Positions 22,790 to 33,240 of a DNA stretch of 64,000 bases are shown one piece after another; position 1 is the first letter of the stretch, and every line of letters starts with the position of its first letter. The translations under genes were made by a program, and so were the position numbers. The stretch comes from Ashinkailepas kermadecensis (lineage: Eukaryota; Arthropoda; Thecostraca; Neolepadidae): NCBI GenBank assembly GCA_034440615.1, contig JAOTOM010005099.1:662501-726500 (forward strand), in the 5' to 3' direction. The notes under the pieces were generated by a model, which worked only from the letters and a program-made list of their open reading frames with translations, searched no databases and was not told the DNA's origin.

Positions 22790-24037
22790 ATGCCGACAAC
22801 GGTTCCCGTCGGCGTCGGTGACGTCAGCGACGCCTGGCTGGAGCAGTTGCTGTGCGGTCGCCATGGCGACCAATATCACCTGGCCGCTTCCGAGACGGTG
22901 GACGTCGCCGGCAACCAGGTGGCCACGTGCAGCGAGATCAGGTGCGTCACGTGCCGCGGCCGGGTGGGCGGGCGACCCGTCACCGACCACCTGCTGCTGA
23001 AGATGCTGCCGCGCCAGCCGGACATGCGCCGCGTCGTCACGTCACTGCGCATGGCGCAGCGCGAGACGCAGGTGTACGCCGACCTGCTGCCGCGACTGAC
23101 GGCGTTCGAGCGCAGCCGCGGCTGCGACGTCATAGCCGGCATGACGGTGCCGTGTCTGCGCGCCGACCTCAGCAGCGATGACGTCACCAGCAGTGGTGAC
23201 GTCGCCGACCAGCACGCCACTGGCGGCGGTCTCCGCAGCGTGATCGTGCTGGAGAACCTGCAGGCGGCCGGGTTCTCGACGCCCGATCCAGTGCAGATGC
23301 CCGAGAGCGCACTGCCAGAAGCCATCCGCCAGCTAGCGCGGCTTGCGGCGACATCTAGCGCATGGCTGCGTCACTGCAACTTGCACACCCTGCCGTACCT
23401 GCTCTCCACGCACGTGTCGCCCGACCACATGGCGAAGGGGTTCATCAAGATCGGCGTCCAACACCTGGAGGCGGGCCTGTGCCGCCGACAGAACTTCAGC
23501 CTGCTCGCCAAGCTGCAGAGGATGCAGCAGGTGTGCACAGAGCTGATCAGCCGCGAGCTGCGGCCCGGCCGACCCGACCATCGCGTCGTCACACACGGCG
23601 ACTTCCGCGAGGGCAACCTGCTGCTGCGCCGCTCTTCCGCCGGCGAGTGGGCCGTCCGCGTGGTCGACTGGCAGGTGACCATGATCAGCCACCCGGCCGT
23701 CGACCTGGTGTACCTGCTCATGCTGTCCGTGCCGCGACACGTCATGAGGCGGGTGGAGGAGGTCGCGCTGCGCACCTACCTGCACGCGCTGCAGGCGCAG
23801 TCGCGCGCGCTCGGCGCCACGTGTCCGACCAGCGGCCCGCTGCTGGCGGACACCTTCAGACGCGCCAAGCTGCTCGGCCTCATGTGGTGCCTGAGCTGCG
23901 TCAACTTCTGGGGCCGCGTGGACGGCTGGCCTGAACACTGCATAGACATCGCAGAGGAGGTGGACCAGCTGGGACTGCTGGACCAGCTGGACCAGCAGGA
24001 CTGCAGCACTGCAGAACTGCAGCCACCCAGACATTAG
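22790..24037 (+). CDS. CHK/EcKL (ecdysteroid kinase-like) family kinase, single exon
   Basis: A 415-residue intronless protein of the EcKL (DUF1679/CHK kinase-like) family. These soluble small-molecule kinases share the aminoglycoside/choline-kinase fold. Characterised insect members phosphorylate ecdysteroids, and others are linked to detoxification; the substrate here is unknown. Visible family marks are LLLKMLP (lysine for ATP, about residue 69), VLENLQAAGF (hinge, about residue 148), the Brenner-type catalytic motif HGDFREGN at 269-276, and VVDWQ with the metal-binding aspartate at 293. Length is usual for the family and the ATG fits the family N-terminus, so it looks complete. The CDS is much richer in G+C than the surrounding DNA. 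Minisatellites flank both sides. The long frame on the opposite strand is a shadow caused by composition. Confidence 0.93.
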   Translation: MPTTVPVGVGDVSDAWLEQLLCGRHGDQYHLAASETVDVAGNQVATCSEIRCVTCRGRVGGRPVTDHLLLKMLPRQPDMRRVVTSLRMAQRETQVYADLLPRLTAFERSRGCDVIAGMTVPCLRADLSSDDVTSSGDVADQHATGGGLRSVIVLENLQAAGFSTPDPVQMPESALPEAIRQLARLAATSSAWLRHCNLHTLPYLLSTHVSPDHMAKGFIKIGVQHLEAGLCRRQNFSLLAKLQRMQQVCTELISRELRPGRPDHRVVTHGDFREGNLLLRRSSAGEWAVRVVDWQVTMISHPAVDLVYLLMLSVPRHVMRRVEEVALRTYLHALQAQSRALGATCPTSGPLLADTFRRAKLLGLMWCLSCVNFWGRVDGWPEHCIDIAEEVDQLGLLDQLDQQDCSTAELQPPRH

Positions 24038-24041
24038 CAGA

Positions 24042-24350
24042 TCCTGGTGGGATCAGTGCACTACTGGCAGCCACATGGTGGGACCATTACACCATTGGCA
24101 GCTACCTGATGGGATCATTGTACCATTTGCAGACACCTGGTGGGGCAATTACATTATTGACGGATACCTGGTGGGACCATTAAACCATTGGCAGCTACCT
24201 GGTGGGAACATTACATAATTGACAGCCACATGGTGGGACCACTGTACCATTAGCAGTCATACGGTGGGACCATTCAACCATTGGCGGTCACCTGGTGGAA
24301 CCACTACGCCATTGGCAGCCACCTGGCGAGACCATTACACCATTGACAAC
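24042..24350 (+). repeat. 31-bp minisatellite downstream of the EcKL gene
   Basis: About ten units resemble CCTGGTGGGACCATTACACC ATTGGCAG, 31 bp each, and start within a few bases of the EcKL stop codon. If the gene is transcribed, the array lies in its 3' untranslated region. No AATAAA signal is seen between the stop and the end of the array. Confidence 0.9.
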
Positions 24351-24567
24351 AGTCGCGACGTCGGGTCGCTCCAGTTTCAGTGTTTCCATCACCGGCCTGC
24401 CAGGCGGCACTGGTCGTCTGACACGCGCTGTGCGGGACACCTGTTGTTGCGTGTCCCTGGAGCCAGGTGGACGGCTCCTATGGGACCTTCGTACCCGGCC
24501 GAGTAGTCGGTCCCGCGGTCAGAGCGAGCTGTCGGGGATCACTGAACTCGTGACACAGCCGACCACA

Positions 24568-24750
24568 TGTAATGCCTGCAGAAGCCATATTCAGAGGAGA
24601 GCGGGCAAGCTGAGGCGCATGTAATGCCTGCAGCTGAGGCGCATGTAATGCAGAGAGAATGGAGCGGGCAAGCTGAGGCTTAATGCTCTAGCTGGGCGCA
24701 TGTAATGCCTGCAGAAGCCATATTCAGAGGAGAGCGGGCAAGCCGCACTG
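24568..24750 (+). repeat. Local duplication of a 47-bp segment
   Basis: CATGTAATGCCTGCAGAAGC with the following CATATTCAGAGGAGAGCGGG occurs at about 24568 and again at about 24699. Shorter GCGCATGTAATGC pieces lie between the two. Confidence 0.8.
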
Positions 24751-25095
24751 AGCCGCCGACGCACCCTCTCCAACGCCTGGTGAAGCTGTCAGCTGAGGCG
24801 CTTTCTGTGCAACTATGCGTGTCTTTTGATGCAACCAAGGAGGCACCATCTGGAACACTGGCAGCATGCATAAAAGCTAGTTGGACTTCTTGTCTATTCT
24901 TGATCGTAGTGTGCTGCTGACAGGCGTTCGTATGTTGAGCCACACATATCGGACCCCACGTTAGAGCGGTGTGACTGTGTATGTTTTGTATCTATGTTTT
25001 GCAGGTGCAAACTACACACGATTCCACAAGCCTAATTCGTGTGCCTGATGGCAGCCACAATCAGAAACAGCTTTTCTGCTTTGTGTTGTAACCAA

Positions 25096-25421
25096 CAAAA
25101 TAATTAAGATTGGCAATACGCCTTGTTCGCGGAATGACGAATGAGAAGTGATGGCTTTAATTATTCCGAATCGTGTTTCTAAACATTTCGTGGTACATTG
25201 CAGCTTGCAGCATTTTTGTAATCAAGTAATGTAAGTGCTGTGCTTCAGATATTGAACAAGATTAATCTAGGATATAATATATAGTTAAAATAGGCTGAAA
25301 GAAAATACCACAAATAGATCCAATAAATAATACCAAATACATCGGAAATCCAACAACCCGCCAGAATTTTATTGGGTGGATGTCCTTGTTGGGTCGTGAA
25401 AACAAAGTTTAATTTGGATTT
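25096..25421 (+). repeat. Tandem segmental duplication, first copy
   Basis: The segment is nearly identical to 25478-25816. Differences are mostly single-base or few-base deletions in this copy, concentrated near its right end. A poly-T run of about 30 bases follows. It may be a real duplication or an assembly artefact. Confidence 0.9.
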
Positions 25422-25443
25422 GGATATTTTTGGAAAAAAACAC

Positions 25444-25446
<3 letters not shown>

Positions 25447-25476
<30 letters not shown>
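25447..25476 (+). repeat. Poly-T homopolymer of about 30 bases
   Basis: An uninterrupted T run lies exactly between the two copies of the duplication. Confidence 0.95.
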
Positions 25477-25477
<1 letters not shown>

Positions 25478-25481
<4 letters not shown>

Positions 25482-25816
25482 ATAATTAAAATGGGCAATA
25501 CGCCTTGTTCGCGGAATGACGAATGAGAAGTGATGGCTTTAATTATTCCGAATCGTGTTTCTAAACATTTCGTGGTACATTGCAGCTTGCAGCATTTTTG
25601 TAATCAAGTAATGTAAGTGCTGTGCTTCAGATATTGAACAAGATTAATCTAGGATATAATATATAGTTAAAATAGGCTGAAAGAAAATACCACAAATAGA
25701 TCCAATAAATAATACCAAATACATACGGAAATCCAACAACCCAGCCAGCAATTTTATTGGGCTGGATGTCTCTTTTGCTTGGGCAGCTCGTGAAAAAACA
25801 GAGTTCAATTTGGATT
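25478..25816 (+). repeat. Tandem segmental duplication, second copy
   Basis: This copy starts right after the poly-T run and retains the bases missing from the first copy, for example near 25722-25790. Confidence 0.9.
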
Positions 25817-26473
25817 AGACCAAGAGCGCACTCGCAGGTGCTTGGGGCTTCGTCGGACAAATCGGAGTTAATCCCATGCTCGGGCAAAGTATAGTTTTCC
25901 CACTTTGTACCCAAGCAGCCTAACGTGAGCTATGCTCTGGCAAATCGAAGCAGTCAAACCCCTAGCAAAGCTGGGTTTGCCCGCTGTATGCCCGTCCTCG
26001 GTGACGTATAGCGTCTCTACTTAGGTCCTGGAGGATGTATTACAGAAGCGATCTCTGAAATTTGTAATGTGTTGTAATCATAAAGGAAGACGTCGAGTTG
26101 CAATCTGGTAAATCGAAACTTTTGGGTATTTATTTTCGCTTCTTCTACACATTCAGAGGCGATTTGTGTTCAATTTGTGGCGACTCCCTTTTTAGATGAG
26201 CAATTTTTCCGCGGGATAATGTCTTGTCTTCTCTCAACTACGGTGGGTTGGAGGCTGATATCCCACCCCGGACGGTGATTTACAAGATCGTGGATAAGGT
26301 ACTCTTATACACTATTTAATTGTAAGCCTTTCACTATTGCATCCTAATATGTTTAGTCACAGCCCGCGGTGGGCCACACATGTATCCACGTCTCGCGGCG
26401 TATCTCTTTTTGGGTATGCGCGGGCAGGTTGGGTATAACCAGGGGGGTGCGCTCCAGCATTGTAGTCCAATAA

Positions 26474-26822
26474 AAAAAGGGAGACGCTTGAGCCGACCAA
26501 TCAGCGTTTGACGACCTCGGTCGGTCTAAACAAACACATTTTGTCTTTAGTGCGGCGAAACCGGTGACATCCACACAAATACCAATTTTTTCCCCCATCA
26601 GCGGTGACATTGTAATAAAGTAGTATTCAAGATCAAGATTAAAGTAGCAAGAATGCCTTTGTAGAAAATTAGCACGAAAAAATGGAATAATATGTGGATA
26701 ATACCTTCCACAAGTTTTGTCCTACGGCCTTTACTATTGCCACGATCGGCGGAGGTCGTCAAACGCTGATTGGTCGGCTCAAGTTTATAGAATTGATGGT
26801 GCTCTCAAGCGTCTCCCTTTTT
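26474..26822. repeat. Foldback repeat with arms of about 50 bp
   Basis: The left arm (about 26474-26524) contains GACGCTTGAGCCGACCAATC and CAGCGTTTGACGACCTC. The right arm (about 26748-26822) is its reverse complement but has 26 extra bases that begin after GGCTCAAG and end in a second CTCAAG. The loop is about 220 bp. It resembles a MITE-like or foldback element. No clear target duplication was identified. Confidence 0.7.
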
Positions 26823-27869
26823 GGGAAGCGGAGCGTTCTACCTGGTGTTCTATAGCCTTGGGTATAACCAAGCGCAGACAAATTTGGGCCACCGTACAGA
26901 CAATGTATTACAGCGTATCTCTGCCCGGGGTCAACTACGGCATTTCCACCCGATAGTCGGGCATGCCAGAGCGCAAGTAGGGTTAGTCTGGTCGGGATCA
27001 ACTCGGGTTTTGGTCGGTGTCCTGGTTGGGGAGGTGTCTCAGACGCCCGGCACAGAGCGGGCTGAACGCCGGTGTGCCCAATCCGACAACTCGGGCCAGC
27101 CGGAGCTAATCCTGATCGGGGCCACAGCAGAATCGCTAGCTGGGAACTAATCAGTTCATTTTCATCCCACCACATCGTACCAAAAAATGTTATCTCTTTT
27201 AAAATAACTGTACTCGTTGTTATTTGATTAAAACACTAAAAACTGACTGGGAAGTTAAGAAAAAAGGAGTTTTTGATTTCAGAAACAAGAAAAATGTCCT
27301 CTGAATCGGAATGCCCCAACATTGTCCTCTCAGAATCCATCATCGCAATGCCTAAATCCAACCCTGTTCATCGATGCAACAAGCGAAGTAGAGAAGACTT
27401 ATCCAGCACGCATACACCCACTGCCCCACTGTCGACGGCTGTGGTGTCAAGACAGAGCGCTTTGACTCTGTTTCGACGCCCGGTCGTCTCCGTCACCACC
27501 AGTGACTTCCACGTGACCGGCTACTGATCCAGCAGTTTTGAATTGTGAGAAGTCAGGGCGCCGCAAGAGGCCGGAGAAGCCGTCTCCGGTCATCAAAGTC
27601 CCCTCGCTGGTTCAAATGTTGAAGGCTGCATGCTCAGTTCTGCGTGCAGCTTTCCGCTAGCGGTCGATTTTCCTCGACATGAAGATGGAAGATTAATGTC
27701 AGGTTCCCTCTCGTGAGAGGTTTTTGGCCTGACAGAGTTGGACTGGATTGAAGTCACCACGGACATCACAAATAATAGCCTGAAAACACTACGTGCAAGT
27801 GAATGAAATTAGGCCTTTCCAATTACTACCTTCGCGTTACGATGCGGCCTTAATGATAGAACAGGTGTG

Positions 27870-28152
27870 GACGCCAGGGGCATGTACCCCCCCTCTATGG
27901 AAGGTGGACACCCTTCCGGCCGGAGAAAGGCACCCCCATTAGGAATGCTCGAGTGCACCCACCCTAGAATTGCTCAGCCAGAGGTGCCCCTCTGAGAAGG
28001 AAAGATGCCCTCTTGGAAAGGAAGGCATCCCTCCAGAAAGGCTCCAGTGCATCCCCTCAAATTAAGCCAGAGGCGTCCCTCGGAAGGCAAAGGCACCCCT
28101 CCAGGTACCTTCGCAGTGGCGCCCCTCATACAAATTCCTAGATCCGCCCCTG
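27870..28152 (-). mobile_element. hAT-like terminal fragment with degenerate internal repeats
   Basis: Read on the minus strand the segment starts CAGGGGCGGATCTAGG, a form typical of hAT-type non-autonomous ends. It continues through degenerate units containing AGGGGTGCC-like motifs. No matching opposite end with a target duplication was found. A related C-rich degenerate stretch lies at 31490-31740. Confidence 0.45.
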
Positions 28153-28344
28153 TGATCGAATCGTAGCAGTACGCTGTGCCCTTGCACAATCCAAAGATAT
28201 TCACCATTGCGGAATTATTTTACCGGGTTTCGACTGTCAGGGTCATTGAACCTGACAGTCAACACGTCAAACTGCACGCCACCACCAATGCACATGCGTC
28301 GCACGGTTCGCAGTTTGAGGCCAGTAGGCGGAGATTCGGCAGCA

Positions 28345-28893
28345 CAGCAGCACACTGTACCCCGCACTGTATGACACAGCAGCACACTGTACTCGACACT
28401 GTACGACACAGCAACACACTACTCGACACTGTACGACACAGCAGCACACGGTACTCGACACTGTACGACACAGCAACACACTACTCGACACTGTACGACA
28501 CAGCAGCACACGGTACTCGACACTGTACGACACAGCAACACACGGTACTCGACACTGTACGACACAGGAACACACTACTCGACACTGTACGACACAGCAG
28601 CACACTGTACGACACAGCAACACACTGTGCTCGACACTGTACGACACAGCAACACACTGTACGACACAGCAGCACACTGTACTCGACACTATACGACACA
28701 CTAACACACTGTACGACACAGCAGCACACTGTACTAGACACTGTACGACACAGCAGCACACTGTACTCGACACTATACGACACACTAACACACTGTATGA
28801 CACACCAGCACACTGTACGACACACCAGCACACTGTATTCGACACTATGACACACCAGCACACTGTATTCGACACTATATGACACACCAGCAC
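28345..28893 (+). repeat. 32-bp minisatellite (CACACTGTACTCGACACTGT), main block
   Basis: Units of CACACTGTACTCGACACTGT ACGACACAGCAG alternate with shortened 19-bp forms over about 550 bp. Variants ending TATTCGACACTATATGACAC appear only at the right edge. Open frames on either strand arise from the repeat. Confidence 0.9.
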
Positions 28894-31800
28894 ACCAGTG
28901 AAAAAAATTCACCATTTTGCATGGAAAATCACAGTTAATGAAAGTTTTAGGTTTTCATCCTTGGTGATGACTTTCATCTTTTCACAAACATATTACAAAC
29001 ACAGATGGTCGTTGTTGTGATGGAACTAAAGTGCATGTTTGCAATGTTTTCATCCTTGTCTTTTGTTTTTCCAGCAGGTATCAATAGTCTCACTCTCAGG
29101 TGAATATAGAATGAGCTTTGAGACAAATGCATATCATCACAAAACCTAGTGGACCTGTAGTGAAGATGTTCCTGGCAGGCTGAAAATTATTGTATAATGA
29201 ACTAGATGTGTCTATCTTCATGAAGCTAGGCATGAAGTTCACAGTGTATCCTCACAATGCAGAGGATTATATAGCATGATGAACATAAGTGCAGCAATCT
29301 ATGAATATGCATGAATCCATGAGATACAAACTCATACCATTCGTCTTAAAAAAAAAACATGTGAAGCTGTAGCATAACCAGAAATTCGGCCGAGCTGACA
29401 CACTTAAGGGCTGAATCATGACATTGGCCAAACCCAAGTAATTGTCAGCTAATGCAGGGGGGATTTGGAGCAAGGGGGTGGGGGCATCACCAGCCTAGAT
29501 AACCTGATTTGAACTAAAATTATCCTTTATTCATGCTCTTCAGAAAAACAGGGAACATTTTATTCGAAGAAAAAGTATGGTTTTAAACTAGAGCTTGCAC
29601 CTAAACCATACAAATCAGTATTTTTCGTCAGCGATTTATTCAATCTTACACAACCCATGCTGACTGACAACGGGCTGGCTGGATCCACCCATGAGCTGAA
29701 CCCTTAACAGCGTTAAATCTCATGACTGAGTAGTATCTCAGCACTGATTACAGGCAAAGAATGCAGGTATACAAATCTACATTAATAAATACCGAAATGC
29801 CCAAACCTCGATCCTATTCAGCGACTTACGAGGACTCAGCTTTGTTTTTCGAAGTCTTGTGTGCGTCACAATTGTAGGCATGTATTTTGAAGAAAAATAG
29901 AGTTGATAAAATGTTCCGATATTAATATATGATTCTCTTCAGATGTAAACAGAGAAATAAAGTTGGAATTGTTTCTTCATTTATCTTAACCTTACATTAA
30001 TAAATTTCACAAATACTGCAAATATTAGCAAACATTGTTTATCAAGAACATGGGATGAAAAATTTCATCCTTAGGCTGGCACATTCCAGGAGGATGAAAA
30101 ACACATGAAAATACAGGTGAATTTGTGGATGAATACTGGCGAGCATGATGGATAAATCAAAGATCAAAGCAAATATTTGAACGTCTCATCATTTTCTACA
30201 CATTATACAAGGACAATAACGCTCTGCCGCGCGCGGTACAAGGAATTATTTATATGTTCATCTGTGGGCTTTTTCGGCCTTCTGAAGGATGAAAAATCCA
30301 GGTAAAAGCGGGGCTTGATATACGGAAGTGCTACGAATAAATCGCACACCATCTGGGATTTTCCAACTCTCCGTTCAATTTAGTGCGTGAAAATTAGCAC
30401 AAAAACACTTCCGAAGGTCTTCCTTACGTGCCATATTTTTTACAACGCAAGAGCTCCTGACGTGTGGATGCTTGGAAAGTATGCTGAAAATGGAGACCAG
30501 TTCCTTGGTGATATGGCAAGGGAATACTATAAGTGGACAAAAATCTAATTATTTCAAGTTCATTTTCTGATTTGAACACACAAAATACTCGACATGTGCA
30601 CATTTAAGTGAAAATTATGGTGTTTTTCAATCGCCATTTGTCGATAGCTCACTGGCTTTTTCCTTCGTCACAGGTAACAACCTGAATGCCATAATTCTCC
30701 CTTGTAGTGGAAATATTTGATCCTAGTTTTTTCATGGCATTCTTTATATTGTTCTAAGTCCTTTCCAGTACAATAGCCTCCCAGTCGTGCAGGTTAAATA
30801 TAAAAAAAATAAATTGCGAAGTGTGCATTGTGTCCTGTGGCACTGTGGAGTGGCTGAACACACACTCCACACTGTCTCCATGGCATGTTGCCAGAAACTT
30901 GTGCGTGTCGAAGAGAGCTTGTATTTGCAGAGAAGATCCAAGTGAGAGAGAGAACAGTTTGCATGACATGTATACACAGTAACAGACGACGTGTCCGAGT
31001 GCGGTTCGGCAGCAGCGGCCCGTACGCACGCGCAATGATCTCAGCGAGGTCACGGGCGATACTGGCAAGCGGCCAGTTGTCTCTGCGCAGGCGCATAGCT
31101 TCGGCCCGCTACAGCACTATAATTTGTCACGAAAGCGCAAAACATCGCTGCGCTGAATTTTGTTTACATTCCATTGTTTTCATAGCCTTGCATTTGGCAT
31201 ATACGTGCATACAGTGCAGCGTAAGTTCTATGTGTACTGCCTTGAGCGGAGTTAAACTTAAACCACCTCATCCTACATTGCACAGATGTGTGGTACAATG
31301 TAGATGATGAATATCTCAATCTACATTGGTGATATATTAGTGGCATATCTGCGTGTACTGTTCGAAGGAAAGCATATGATCGAGGTAGGGCGAGTGGATT
31401 CTAAGGTTGTTCTGCTTTGTTGGGAGGGGGCAGATTCAGAGCTGAATGAGGCTGCAATAGATATTGTAGGGGAGAGACAGTATTGGATCTAAGGGGGCCG
31501 AATGGGCCGCCCCCCATGCCCAAAGGGGAACGCCATCTCATCTGCTGGAATGCTACCCCTCTAGCCTCCTTTCTAGTTTCCACCCCCAACTGTTAAAGTG
31601 CCACCCATCCGGGAGGTGGTCGGAATGCACCCCCCCCCCCCTCTGGTCCCTGCTTCCTAGGGAGGCAAGTTAGTGCCACCCCAGCACATCTTTAGCCTCC
31701 ACCAGCCCCACAGCTCAGCCACACACACCCTGTAAATTCCTGTATCTGAGCCTATTGAGACTGAATTATGTGATGCTCAATATTCCTACAGGGGAGGAGC

Positions 31801-31900
31801 CTTAAAATGTTGCAAGGTGTGGACAGGGCAGGAATTATGGATCCAGCACCCAATTATATTGGCATGAGGACAAGTTTAAAAGAAACTATGAATTTACAAA
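28894..31900. other. No recognisable gene
   Basis: AT-rich sequence with recurring TTTTCATCC/GGATGAAAA motifs (about 28950, 30060, 30100 and 30280) and a C-rich degenerate stretch at 31490-31740. I see no protein domain. Confidence 0.45.
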
Positions 31901-32016
31901 AGCTAAAAAGCATTCATTTAGCATTCATTTAGCAATGAATTTACAAGTATCTGTCCACCCTGAACAAAATTGCAGCGGGTGCATTCTCTGGCCAGCTAGA
32001 GAGGGAGGGGCCGGCG

Positions 32017-32713
32017 GTGGCTGACGGCACCGGTTTCCGAGGCGCCGAGGTCGGAGTGACAGAGCAGCACCGGCTGCGGCGTAGTGACGTAGAACGCGAC
32101 GCGACTGACATGACACAGGCGACTCGGCGACGATCTGACCTGGTGGCGGCGATCCTGCGACTTAGTCCAACGTATCTTGACCCGACTGACATTGAACGAC
32201 TCATAATTCACACATTCAACATGGACAGGATCGCCTCAACTAGCGCAGGCTCAGACTATGGTGAAGCGTCGTTTGTAGACCTGGCCGAACGGCTGAGTCT
32301 GGGGAGTGTGAAGCTGCCAGGCCATCCGTGCAGCGACAGCTGCTCAGGGACCAAATGTTTGTGCCTCGTCTCCCAGTATCGCGCTTTCAAAGAGCGCGTG
32401 AGAGAGACACAGTGACTTCGCGGAGTGGCTGCCAACTGACCAGTCCAGCGGTGTAAAAAGTTGGTGTCCCGAGAACGTCCTGCGCACCTTCCAGGACGTG
32501 CAGACTGGTCTGCACAGGGACATCCCTGATATGGTCGAGGTGGCAGAGATATGCCTAATCATGTCTCGAAGCCAGTCCGATACAGAACGGGTGGGCAAAA
32601 CTGCAAAGCACGTAAGTGAGGGTCGCTTTGAGGGAACATTCGATGAAACAAAAGAGGAAAACAAAGATAGGGCAAAGAAAGAGGTATTCATCATCGAGAA
32701 AAGGTGCCTTTGA
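32017..32713 (+). pseudogene. Broken reading frame, possibly a hAT-like transposase remnant
   Basis: One frame runs to a TGA at 32413-32415 and contains DIERLIIHTF and a cysteine cluster (CSDSCSGTKCLC). A second frame picks up at about 32411 (SDFAEWLPTDQ) and runs to 32713 with EICLIMSRSQSDTERVGK and a charged tail. The clean hand-over suggests one protein broken by a frameshift. The SQSDTERVGK stretch recalls the C-terminal region of hAT-type transposases and their domesticated relatives, but this is a weak resemblance from memory. There is no in-frame ATG near the left end apart from an internal one at about 32110. It could instead be a two-exon host gene. Confidence 0.35.
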
Positions 32714-33056
32714 GATTCTTTCCTGTGGCCGCCGTCACTGACAGATGGCTCAGAGATCACCGCCCAGCACTAAAGCGTACCGTGACTGACAGACAGTCCC
32801 TCACAGTAAAAAAACCGAACCGAGTACCGAGGCGCTGAAATTTATGTTTTGTACATGAAAAGAGCGCTGCCAGTAAGAGACAGGAATAAATGTGTTACAA
32901 TATGTCATGACATGCTTATCATTGTATGTGCAATGTCGATGAGATGGAGGAGAGGGAGAGCGGTATCCAATATTTCACAATATGTCTGGTCTGTTCATCT
33001 GTTCATGATCTGTTTCACGATATTACCGATGTGTGCACATGGGTACAGCGAGTGCT

Positions 33057-33240
33057 CATATGAGCAAGGATGGTTGGTTATTGGTTTAACGACACGTCGA
33101 CCGTTGAGTCATGTAACGTCGCCTCTCCGCCAATTGGTCGCGGGCGAAGAGTAGCGACAGGTGAGACTCGAACCCACAACCTTTCGATTGTGAGACGAGC
33201 ATCTTACCCCTAGACCACTCGTCCCCCATATGAGCAAGGA
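33057..33240 (-). mobile_element. tRNA-Val-derived SINE with perfect 14-bp target duplication
   Basis: The SINE body is 33071-33226, read on the minus strand. Its head carries TGGTCTAGGGGTAAGATGC (box A region), GTCTCACAATCGAAAGG and GGTTCGAGTCT (box B). The anticodon-arm sequence closely resembles eukaryotic tRNA-Val(CAC). CATATGAGCAAGGA is duplicated exactly at 33057-33070 and 33227-33240. The 3' end is an AACCAATAACCAACC-type tail and not poly-A, which suggests mobilisation by a LINE that recognises a specific tail. Confidence 0.92.

Noticed and set aside
23333..24034. 233-codon minus-strand frame opposite the EcKL gene
   Set aside because: It mirrors a GC-rich coding sequence and has no domain. 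The plus strand carries all kinase motifs.
28345..28893. CRISPR-like array
   Set aside because: Units are contiguous and near-identical with no unique spacers, and the genome is eukaryotic. The same applies to the other arrays.
33130..33226. Functional tRNA-Val gene
   Set aside because: The tRNA-like head is part of a SINE with a target duplication, its acceptor stem does not pair, and identical heads recur at other SINE copies.
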